DNA of 12,999 nucleotides from the NCBI GenBank assembly GCA_016209725.1, contig JACQVO010000228.1, positions 1 through 12,999 on the forward strand. The letters are read 5' to 3'. Below, piece by piece: positions 7,380 through 12,671 of the stretch. The stretch comes from Candidatus Methylomirabilota bacterium. GTDB taxonomy: Bacteria > Methylomirabilota > Methylomirabilia > Methylomirabilales > 2-02-FULL-66-22. Position 1 is the stretch's first letter. Each line of letters begins with the position of its first letter. The position numbers and the translations under genes were made by a program. A model generated the notes under the pieces. That model was not told where the DNA came from. It was given only the letters and a program-made list of their open reading frames with translations, and ran no database searches.

Positions 7380-7970
7380 ATGGGTCGGCGCGCGGTCATC
7401 CAGCGCAAGACATCCGAGACCGACATCCAGATGACCCTGGAGCTGGATGGGACCGGGGAACACCGCATCCAGACCGGCATCCCGTTCCTGGACCACATGC
7501 TGTCTCAAGTGGCCAGACACGGGCGCTTGGATCTTTCGGTGCAGGCCACGGGTGATCTGCCCGTGGATCTGCATCACACCGTTGAGGACGTGGGCATTGT
7601 GCTGGGGGAGGCGGTCTTGCAGGCCCTGGGGGAGAAGGCTGGGATCGTGCGGTACGGGGCGGCGCGGGTCCCCATGGACGAGGCGCTGGCTTCCGCCGTC
7701 ATCGACCTTTCCGGTCGTCCCTTTCTGGTCTTTCAGGCCCCCCAGCTCAAGGGCCGGATCGGGGATTTCGAGGCCGACCTGGTACGGGAGTTCTTCCAGG
7801 GATTGACGAATCATCTGCGGGCCAACGTGCACATCCAGGTGGAATACGGGCAGAACCTCCACCACATGGCGGAGGCCGTCTTCAAGGCCGCCGGCCGGGC
7901 CCTGCACCAGGCGACCGCGCTGGACCCGCGCCTGGCGGGCATCGTTCCGTCCACCAAAGGATGCCTCTGA
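7380..7970 (+). CDS. hisB: Imidazoleglycerol-phosphate dehydratase (monofunctional)
   Basis: HisB dehydrates imidazoleglycerol-phosphate to imidazole acetol-phosphate using manganese ions. The 196-residue product is the stand-alone dehydratase, with none of the N-terminal histidinol-phosphatase domain found in enterobacterial HisB. Metal-binding motifs are visible in both halves: HHTVED beginning at His65 and HHMAEAVFK beginning at His161. IPFLDHML is also present. The ATG has GGAGGT (7371-7376) a few bases upstream, partly inside the hisC stop. The histidinol-phosphate phosphatase must come from another locus. Confidence 0.97.
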   Translation: MGRRAVIQRKTSETDIQMTLELDGTGEHRIQTGIPFLDHMLSQVARHGRLDLSVQATGDLPVDLHHTVEDVGIVLGEAVLQALGEKAGIVRYGAARVPMDEALASAVIDLSGRPFLVFQAPQLKGRIGDFEADLVREFFQGLTNHLRANVHIQVEYGQNLHHMAEAVFKAAGRALHQATALDPRLAGIVPSTKGCL

Positions 7971-7992
7971 TGTGCCGGCCGGGGAAACTGCA

Positions 7993-8643
7993 ATGATCGC
8001 CATCATCGATTCGGGCATCGCCAACCTGCGCAGCGTCCAGAAGGGCTTCGAGCGGGTGGGGCACGAGGCCAAGGTCGTCGAGGATCCGCGGCTCTTGCGG
8101 GAGGCGGCGGGGATCGTGCTGCCAGGCGTGGGCGCCTTTGCCGACGGCATCGCCAAGCTGATCAAGCACGGGTTCATCGAGCCGCTCAGGCGCGCCATCG
8201 AACAGGGCAAGCCGGTCCTGGGGATCTGCCTGGGGCTGCATTTTCTGTTTTCGGAGAGTGAGGAGTTCGGCCTGCACAAAGGCATGGACCTCTTGGCCGG
8301 GCGGGTGCGGCGGTTCGCGGACGATCTCCCCGATCCCGCCGTGCCGGGGACCCGGCAACCGGGTACCCGGTTGAAGGTGCCCCACATGGGCTGGAACCGG
8401 GTCCGGGTGGTCCGGCCGGCGCCCATCCTGGCCGGGCTGCCCGCCGAGCCCTATTTCTACTTCGTCCACTCCTACTACGTGGAGCCCGCGGACGGAACCG
8501 TCACGGCGGGGCTCACGGAATACGGAGGCTGGTTCACTTCGGTGATCTGGCGCGACAACCTCTTCGCCACCCAGTTTCATCCGGAGAAGAGCCAGGCGGC
8601 CGGCCTGAGGCTCCTGGCGAATTTCGCGGCCCTGGCGCGGTAA
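7993..8643 (+). CDS. hisH: Imidazole glycerol phosphate synthase, glutaminase subunit HisH
   Basis: HisH is a class I glutamine amidotransferase that supplies ammonia through a channel to HisF. The triad is present: Cys79 in GICLGLH, and His196 and Glu198 in QFHPEKS. The oxyanion segment LPGVGAF and the family segment PHMGWN are intact. At 216 residues it is somewhat longer than the roughly 200-residue norm. The extra length appears just before KVPHMGWN, where a PGTRQPGTR stretch is encoded by an 18-bp palindrome. The chosen ATG begins the conserved IAIIDSGIANLRS, with GGGGA upstream; an in-frame GTG at 7972 is less likely. hisF, its partner, lies two genes on. Confidence 0.97.
   Translation: MIAIIDSGIANLRSVQKGFERVGHEAKVVEDPRLLREAAGIVLPGVGAFADGIAKLIKHGFIEPLRRAIEQGKPVLGICLGLHFLFSESEEFGLHKGMDLLAGRVRRFADDLPDPAVPGTRQPGTRLKVPHMGWNRVRVVRPAPILAGLPAEPYFYFVHSYYVEPADGTVTAGLTEYGGWFTSVIWRDNLFATQFHPEKSQAAGLRLLANFAALAR
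8356..8373. repeat. 18-bp perfect palindrome inside hisH
   Basis: The 18 bases centred between 8364 and 8365 form a perfect palindrome, CAACCGGGT and its reverse complement. It follows a related near-palindrome CCGGGGACCCGG (8344-8355). Together they encode the repeated PGTR residues in an apparent extra loop of HisH. Its shape suggests a small sequence insertion that kept the frame. Chance in GC-rich DNA cannot be excluded. Confidence 0.6.
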
Positions 8644-8663
8644 CGGGCGATCCGGCAATCGGC

Positions 8664-8699
8664 CCGGAGAATTCACGAACGGACCCGTGAATTCTCCGG
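8664..8699. repeat. Perfect 14-bp inverted repeat between hisH and hisA
   Basis: CCGGAGAATTCACG (8664-8677) is followed after 8 nt by its exact reverse complement (8686-8699). It lies in the 60-87 bp gap between hisH and hisA. The transcript would form a very stable hairpin immediately before the heptad repeats that contain the hisA start codons. No T-tract follows, so a normal intrinsic terminator is unlikely. A processing or mRNA stability signal, or the end of a mobile repeat, are possible. Confidence 0.85.
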
Positions 8700-8702
8700 A
8701 TC

Positions 8703-8730
8703 AATGACCAATGACCAATTTCCAATGACC
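8703..8730. repeat. Four tandem AATGACC heptads at the hisA start
   Basis: Four 7-nt units lie in perfect register: AATGACC, AATGACC, AATTTCC and AATGACC. The unit is identical to that of the inverted repeat before hisIE about 2.1 kb away. Each AATGACC copy contains an ATG. Two of these (8704 and 8725) are in frame with hisA and the other (8711) is out of frame. No Shine-Dalgarno sequence is visible within or just before the block. Confidence 0.85.
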
Positions 8731-9462
8731 ATGGAGATCATCCCGGCCATCGACCTCATGGGCGGACGGGTCGTCCGGTTGACCCAGGGGGATCCGTCGC
8801 GCGAGACGAGATACAGCCACGATCCCGCGGGCGTGGCGCTGGAATGGGAGCGGCGGGGAGCGAGACGCCTGCACCTCGTCGATCTCGACGGGGCCCTGGC
8901 CGGATCACCCGCCAACCAGACGGCGCTTCGGGAGATCTTCCGGGTGATCCGCGTCCCGGCGCAGGTGGGAGGCGGGTTGCGGACCCTCGACGCGGTCCGC
9001 AGCGTGCTGGACGTCGGCGCCGCTTCCGCCGTCGTGGCCACAGCCGCAATCCGGGACCCCGGGTTTCTCGAGACGGCCTGTGGGGCCTTCCCCGGCCGCA
9101 TTGCCCTCGGGCTGGACGCCCGGGGGGGGATGCTGGCCGCCTCCGGCTGGGCCGAGGCGACGGCGATCCGGGCGACGGACCTGGCCCGCCGGGCCAGCCA
9201 CCTCCCCCTGGCGGCCGTCATCTACACGGAGATCGAACGCGACGGCATGTTGAGCGGACCCGATCTGGATGGGCTCTCCGCCGTGGCATCCGCCACACGC
9301 ATTCCGGTGATCGCCTCCGGCGGCGTCGCCTCTGTCCAAGACATTCGCGCCCTCAAAGCCCTGCGCCCCCTCGGCGTCGTGGGGGTGATCATCGGCAAGG
9401 CCCTGTACGATGGTCGACTGACGCTGCCGGAAGCCCTGGCGGCGACACGAATGGGATGCTGA
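8731..9462 (+). CDS. hisA: Phosphoribosylformimino-5-aminoimidazole carboxamide ribotide isomerase
   Basis: HisA isomerises ProFAR to PRFAR on a (beta/alpha)8 barrel. From ATG 8731 the product has 243 residues, the usual size, and starts EIIPAIDLMGGRVVRL as the family does. The catalytic aspartates are Asp8 (PAID) and Asp129 (LGLDARGG). VGGGLR, IERDGMLSGPD and IASGGVAS form the phosphate sites. In-frame ATGs at 8725 and 8704 would add 2 or 9 residues (MTNDQFPMT) encoded by the heptad repeat; I prefer 8731 because it matches the family start. None of the three has a clear ribosome binding site, which is unusual in this operon. The stop overlaps hisF by 7 nt. Confidence 0.95.
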   Translation: MEIIPAIDLMGGRVVRLTQGDPSRETRYSHDPAGVALEWERRGARRLHLVDLDGALAGSPANQTALREIFRVIRVPAQVGGGLRTLDAVRSVLDVGAASAVVATAAIRDPGFLETACGAFPGRIALGLDARGGMLAASGWAEATAIRATDLARRASHLPLAAVIYTEIERDGMLSGPDLDGLSAVASATRIPVIASGGVASVQDIRALKALRPLGVVGVIIGKALYDGRLTLPEALAATRMGC

Positions 9463-10316
9463 CCAAGCGGATCATTCCCTGTCTGGACGTCAAGGAAGGG
9501 CGGGTCGTCAAGGGCACGCGGTTCGTCAACCTCCGCGACGCCGGGGACCCGGTGGAGGTCGCCGCCGTCTACGACCATGAAGGCGCCGACGAATTGATCT
9601 TCCTGGACATCACCGCTTCGCACGAGCGGCGCCGCATCATGATCGACGTGGTCGCCCGGACGGCCGAGCAAGCCTTCATGCCCCTGACCGTTGGCGGCGG
9701 CATCCGGTTCCTGGAGGACATCCGGGGCCTGCTGCAGGCCGGCGCCGACAAAGTGTCGCTGAACACCTCCGCCGTACAGGATCCGGACTTGATCCGCCGT
9801 TCCGCCGAACGGTTTGGCAGCCAGTGCATCGTCCTGGCCATCGACGCCAAGCGAAGAGGCGAGAGCCAAGCCTGCGTCGAGCTCAGGCGAGACGAGCCTA
9901 GAGCCGAGAGGGGAGAGCCGGGAGCGGAGCAGGATCTTTCTCGGCTCTCGGCTCTCGGCTCTCGGCTCTCATGGGAGGTGTATATCCACGGCGGGCGGAC
10001 GCCGACGGGGAAGGACGCCGTGGCCTGGGCGGTGGCGGGGGAGAGGCTCGGGGCCGGTGAGATCCTGCTCACCAGCATGGACCGCGATGGGACCAAGGAT
10101 GGGTACGATCTGGAGCTGACCCGCGCCATCGCGGAAGCGGTGGGCATCCCCATCATCGCCTCGGGGGGGGCGGGGACCCTGGAGCATCTGTACGAGGGGC
10201 TCGTGGCGGGGAAGGCGGATGCGGCCCTGGCCGCATCCATCTTCCACTATCGGGAATTCACGATTCCGGAGGCCAAGCGGTACCTGGCGGGACGCGGCGT
10301 GCCCGTCCGGATCTAG
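9456..10316 (+). CDS. hisF: Imidazole glycerol phosphate synthase, cyclase subunit HisF, with an internal insertion
   Basis: HisF uses ammonia from HisH to convert PRFAR to imidazoleglycerol-phosphate and AICAR. The (beta/alpha)8 signatures are all present: catalytic Asp11 (LDVKEGRVVKG), VGGGIRFLED, DKVSLNTSAV, catalytic Asp130 (AIDAK), HGGRTPTGKDA, GAGEILLTSMDRDGTKDGYD, IASGGAGTLEH and ADAALAASIFHYREF. The product has 286 residues against about 253 for typical HisF. The surplus lies between AIDAKRR and WEVYIHGG (about residues 135-172) and is encoded by a heptad inverted repeat. The frame stays open, so the gene appears functional. The start ATG lies within the end of hisA. Confidence 0.96.
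   Translation: MLTKRIIPCLDVKEGRVVKGTRFVNLRDAGDPVEVAAVYDHEGADELIFLDITASHERRRIMIDVVARTAEQAFMPLTVGGGIRFLEDIRGLLQAGADKVSLNTSAVQDPDLIRRSAERFGSQCIVLAIDAKRRGESQACVELRRDEPRAERGEPGAEQDLSRLSALGSRLSWEVYIHGGRTPTGKDAVAWAVAGERLGAGEILLTSMDRDGTKDGYDLELTRAIAEAVGIPIIASGGAGTLEHLYEGLVAGKADAALAASIFHYREFTIPEAKRYLAGRGVPVRI
9894..9970. repeat. Heptad inverted repeat inserted in frame in hisF
   Basis: The right arm has four exact TCGGCTC units (9941-9968). The left arm has five units close to the complementary GAGCCGA (9894-9928: GAGCCTA, GAGCCGA, GAGGGGA, GAGCCGG, GAGCGGA). A loop of about 12 nt separates the arms. A smaller stem, GCCTG (9870-9874) with CAGGC (9884-9888), lies just upstream, so the inserted segment may begin near 9862. 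The architecture, tandem 7-mers in inverted arms, matches the other repeats in this operon, though the unit sequence differs. Confidence 0.85.
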
Positions 10317-10353
10317 CGGCCTGCGGGCGGCGCCCGCCGGCAGGAGGGAGTCG

Positions 10354-10836
10354 ATGGAATTTCAGGCGGTGAAGATCCAGACGCCCGAAGGCGCCAACGT
10401 CGTCCTGGGACAGAGTCATTTCATCAAGACGATCGAGGACCTGTACGAGATCCTCGTATCCTCCGTGCCGGGGGGAAAGTTCGGGATCGCCTTCTGCGAG
10501 TCCTCGGGTCCGTGCCTGATCCGGTCCGTGGGAACCGACGAGGCGTTGCGGGAGGAGGCCGTCGGGAATGCCCAGGCAGTCGGCGCCGGGCATTTCTTCG
10601 TCGTGATCTTGAGGGACGCCTACCCGATCAACGTCCTGAATGCGATCAAGCAGTGCCAGGAGGTCTGCAGCATCTACTGTGCCTCGGCCAACCCCATCGA
10701 GGTCATCGTCGCCATCACCCCGCAAGGGCGCGGGGTGATGGGTGTGGTGGACGGCCTGCCGCCCAAGGGGGTGGAGACGGCAGGCGACGTGGCCGCCCGG
10801 AAGGACTTTTTGCGCAAGATCGGGTACAAGCTCTGA
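10354..10836 (+). CDS. DUF355 / 'adenosine-specific kinase' family protein
   Basis: The 160-residue product matches, from memory, the DUF355 family (PF04008, COG1839) that is common in archaea and scattered in bacteria. Conserved blocks are NVVLGQSHFIKTIEDLYE (about 15-32), KFGIAFCESSGPCLIRS, GAGHFFVVIL, the strongly conserved PINVLNAIKQC, IYCASANPIEVIVA and GRGVMGVVDGLPPKG. The name adenosine-specific kinase comes from structural work on archaeal members; the physiological role is not settled. No signal peptide or membrane segment is seen. AGGAGG (10342-10347) lies 6 nt before the ATG. The gene sits between hisF, which releases AICAR, and hisIE, which acts on PR-ATP and PR-AMP. A link to adenine nucleotides in this pathway is possible but unproven. 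Confidence 0.88.
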   Translation: MEFQAVKIQTPEGANVVLGQSHFIKTIEDLYEILVSSVPGGKFGIAFCESSGPCLIRSVGTDEALREEAVGNAQAVGAGHFFVVILRDAYPINVLNAIKQCQEVCSIYCASANPIEVIVAITPQGRGVMGVVDGLPPKGVETAGDVAARKDFLRKIGYKL

Positions 10837-10841
10837 TGAGG

Positions 10842-10916
10842 AATGACCAATGACAAATGACCAATGGCCAATGGAGAGACCTGGGGTTGGTCATTGAAAA
10901 TCGGTCATTGGTCATT
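10842..10916. repeat. AATGACC heptad inverted repeat before hisIE
   Basis: Left arm heptads in register are AATGACC (10842), AATGACA, AATGACC and AATGGCC (to 10869). Right arm heptads are GGTCATT (10889), GAAAATC, GGTCATT and GGTCATT (to 10916). The arms are reverse complements apart from degenerate units, with a loop of about 19 nt. The unit equals that of the block before hisA. It fills most of the 94-bp gap between the DUF355 gene and hisIE, right after the DUF355 stop. There is no T-tract, so it is not a standard terminator. Confidence 0.88.
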
Positions 10917-10930
10917 CGCTTCTGGGGGTG

Positions 10931-11626
10931 ATGGGAGTGACGACAAGGGTATCTGAGGGACTGCGGTTTGATGCGCACGGGCTGATTCCTGCCATCGCCC
11001 AGGATGCCGAAAACGGCCAGGTCCTCATGCACGCCTACATGAACGCCCAGGCCCTCCGGCTGACCCTGGAGACCGGCCTGGCCCATTACTACAGCCGATC
11101 CCGGCAGCGGCTGTGGCGAAAGGGCGAGGAGTCAGGGCACGTGCAGCGGGTGCGGGCGGTCCTGTACGACTGTGACGAAGACACCCTGCTCCTGAAGGTG
11201 GATCAGGCCGTGGCCGCCTGCCACACGGGGAACCGGTCCTGCTTCTTCCGGGAACTCCACGACGCCGGCGAAGCCGCACCGGAAGGCCCGGACCGCCGGT
11301 TCGACCCGGGCAGCGTGTACTCGGGACTGGCGATCCTGGCGGAGCTGTACGGCGTGATCCTGGATCGGAAGGCGCGCCCGCCCGAGGGGTCCTACGTGGC
11401 GTCCCTGTTCGCCGGAGGTCGGGATCGGATCCTGAAGAAGGTCCTGGAGGAGTCGGCCGAGGTCTTGATGGCGTCCAAGGGGGCGGATCGGCGGCAGCTC
11501 ATCTACGAGATGGCGGATCTCTGGTTCCACACCCTGGTCCTCCTCGCCAACCACGATATCCGGCCGGAGGAGATCACCCAGGAACTCGGCCGGCGCTTCG
11601 GGAAACGCAAGCCGGACTACGCGTGA
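10931..11626 (+). CDS. hisIE: Bifunctional phosphoribosyl-AMP cyclohydrolase / phosphoribosyl-ATP pyrophosphatase
   Basis: This fused enzyme performs steps 2 and 3 of histidine synthesis: PR-ATP to PR-AMP (HisE part), then ring opening of PR-AMP (HisI part). The 231-residue product begins with the HisI domain (about 10-115): GQVLMHAYMN, YYSRSRQRLWRKGEESGH, the metal-binding DCDEDTLLLKV, and ACHTGNRSCFFR with its zinc cysteine. The HisE domain (about 130-225) shows ILAELYGVI, KKVLEESAEVLMASKG and EMADLWFHTLVLL, the acidic helices of the MazG-like fold. ATG 10931 follows a GGGGGTG stretch; GTG 10928 is an alternative start. It is the last his gene of the string and is set apart from the others by a repeat hairpin. 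Confidence 0.96.
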   Translation: MGVTTRVSEGLRFDAHGLIPAIAQDAENGQVLMHAYMNAQALRLTLETGLAHYYSRSRQRLWRKGEESGHVQRVRAVLYDCDEDTLLLKVDQAVAACHTGNRSCFFRELHDAGEAAPEGPDRRFDPGSVYSGLAILAELYGVILDRKARPPEGSYVASLFAGGRDRILKKVLEESAEVLMASKGADRRQLIYEMADLWFHTLVLLANHDIRPEEITQELGRRFGKRKPDYA

Positions 11627-11662
11627 CGCAGTTCTCGCCCGCCACCGGGGGGACCCGATCGA

Positions 11663-11679
11663 TCCCGACTATGTCGGGA
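11663..11679. repeat. 7-bp stem-loop after hisIE
   Basis: TCCCGAC (11663-11669) and GTCGGGA (11673-11679) form a perfect stem with a 3-nt loop, 37 bp after the hisIE stop. No T-tract follows, so an intrinsic terminator is doubtful. It could weakly end or stabilise the his transcript. The rest of the 211-bp gap before rpsU holds the promoter listed separately. Confidence 0.45.
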
Positions 11680-11726
11680 GAGAGCGGGAGGGGCCCCGGA
11701 CAAAGATTGTCGCGACGGGAAAGGCT

Positions 11727-11755
11727 TTGACAAAGGTTGGGCGCGGAAGTAATAT
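11727..11755 (+). promoter_or_regulatory. Predicted strong sigma70-type promoter for rpsU-yqeY
   Basis: A perfect -35 TTGACA (11727-11732) is followed after 17 bp by TAATAT (11750-11755, 4 of 6 matches to TATAAT). TATATT at 11753 is an overlapping alternative with 20-bp spacing. The surrounding 25 bp are strikingly AT-rich for this sequence. Transcription would start near 11762, leaving a leader of about 75 nt before rpsU. This suits a highly expressed ribosomal protein gene and marks the end of the his unit. Confidence 0.7.
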
Positions 11756-11837
11756 ATTTTATTGCTTTTCCGACATTTTCGTTCATGCAGCAGACCGATT
11801 TGTCCAGAGTGTCGCGGCGCAAAGGGGGTGTGAGTAC

Positions 11838-12035
11838 ATGGCAAGCGTGACGGTGAAGGAGGACGAGTCCTTCGAGAGCGCGCTACGCCGCTTCAAGAAG
11901 CAGTGTGAGAAGGCAGGGGTTCTCTCCGAACTCCGCAAGCGAGAGCATTACGAGAAGCCGAGTGTCCGCCGGAAGAAAAAGATGCTGGCGGCGCGCAAGA
12001 AGGCGCTCAAGCGCATGCGGTTGACGTCGGAGTAG
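11838..12035 (+). CDS. rpsU: 30S ribosomal protein S21
   Basis: S21 is a small basic protein of the 30S platform that helps translation initiation. The 65-residue product follows the family throughout: VKEDESFESALRRFKKQC, EKAGVLSELRKREHYEKPS, then the basic stretch VRRKKKMLAARKKALKRM. The start is ATG 11838, with GGGGGTG (11824-11830) 7 nt upstream; the frame is open further upstream but that part is leader, and the conserved protein begins here. The GTG of the yqeY-like gene lies 4 nt after its stop, so the two are probably cotranscribed. Confidence 0.96.
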   Translation: MASVTVKEDESFESALRRFKKQCEKAGVLSELRKREHYEKPSVRRKKKMLAARKKALKRMRLTSE

Positions 12036-12039
12036 GGGT

Positions 12040-12489
12040 GTGGAGCTGAAGACGCGCCTGAGCGAAGACTACAAGGCAGCACTCCGGTCAGGAGACAAGC
12101 TCCGGGTGTCGGTCATCCGTCTTCTCGGCGCCCTCATCAAGAACCGTGAAGTCGAGAAGCGCGGCCCCTTGACGGATGGCGAGGTGCTCCAGGCGATCGT
12201 GGCCTCGTGCAAGCAGCGGCAGGAGGCCATCGAGCAGTATGGCCAGGGCGGCCGGCAGGACTTGGTGCAGAAGGAATCAGCGGAACTGGCGATATTGCAG
12301 TCCTACCTGCCCAGGCCGCTGGCGTCGGACGAGTTGCAGGCGATGGTCCTGGAGGCCATCCGGGAGGTTCAGGCTACGTCCCCCAAGGAAATGGGGAAGG
12401 TCATGGGTGTCCTCATGCCCAAGGTCACTGGCCGGGCGGATGGCAAAGTGGTGAACACGCTGGTGCGCGAGGCCCTTTCCAAGAGCTGA
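12040..12489 (+). CDS. yqeY: GatB/YqeY domain protein
   Basis: The 149-residue product is a stand-alone YqeY-type protein (GatB/YqeY family, PF09424), related to the tail domain of the tRNA-dependent amidotransferase subunit GatB. Family features are the N-terminal helical bundle with LKTRLSEDYKAALRSGD, RLLGALIKNREVEK, the Gln/Glu-rich helix KQRQEAIEQYGQGGRQDLV, and the small C-terminal domain with SYLPRPL, EMGKVMGVLMPKVTGRADG and VNTLVREAL. Its role is not well defined; a tRNA-related function is proposed by homology. The start is GTG with only a short GGGG upstream, so coupling to rpsU four bases earlier is likely. A strong terminator follows 71 nt after the stop. Confidence 0.93.
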   Translation: MELKTRLSEDYKAALRSGDKLRVSVIRLLGALIKNREVEKRGPLTDGEVLQAIVASCKQRQEAIEQYGQGGRQDLVQKESAELAILQSYLPRPLASDELQAMVLEAIREVQATSPKEMGKVMGVLMPKVTGRADGKVVNTLVREALSKS

Positions 12490-12560
12490 TGCACTGACGA
12501 GGTGTCACGATCCCCCGCCCATCCGGTCGCCAGCCAGGGGCCGAGGCCGGCCAGACATGA

Positions 12561-12593
12561 CAAGGGACTCGGGAACGAGTCCCTTGCTTTTTT
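12561..12593 (+). terminator. Strong intrinsic terminator after yqeY
   Basis: CAAGGGACTCG (12561-12571) and its exact reverse complement (12576-12586) form an 11-bp stem with a GGAA tetraloop, followed by CTTTTTT (12587-12593). This is the clearest Rho-independent terminator in the window. It closes the rpsU-yqeY unit, so mutS2 needs its own promoter or readthrough. Confidence 0.95.
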
Positions 12594-12671
12594 CTCGGAG
12601 GATCACGTCTCCTCCAAATACAAAAGCGGCCCTGCTGGGCACGCAGTCTTCGGGCTGACACGTCTGGTGTC

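Noticed and set aside
9456..10316. hisF as a broken or split gene
   Set aside because: The frame is continuous through the repeat and all catalytic and phosphate-binding motifs on both sides are intact.
8703..10916. CRISPR array
   Set aside because: The repeats are 7-nt tandem units without spacers, and no cas genes are present.
11663..11679. Intrinsic terminator for the his operon
   Set aside because: The stem is real but short and no T-tract follows; listed only as a stem-loop.
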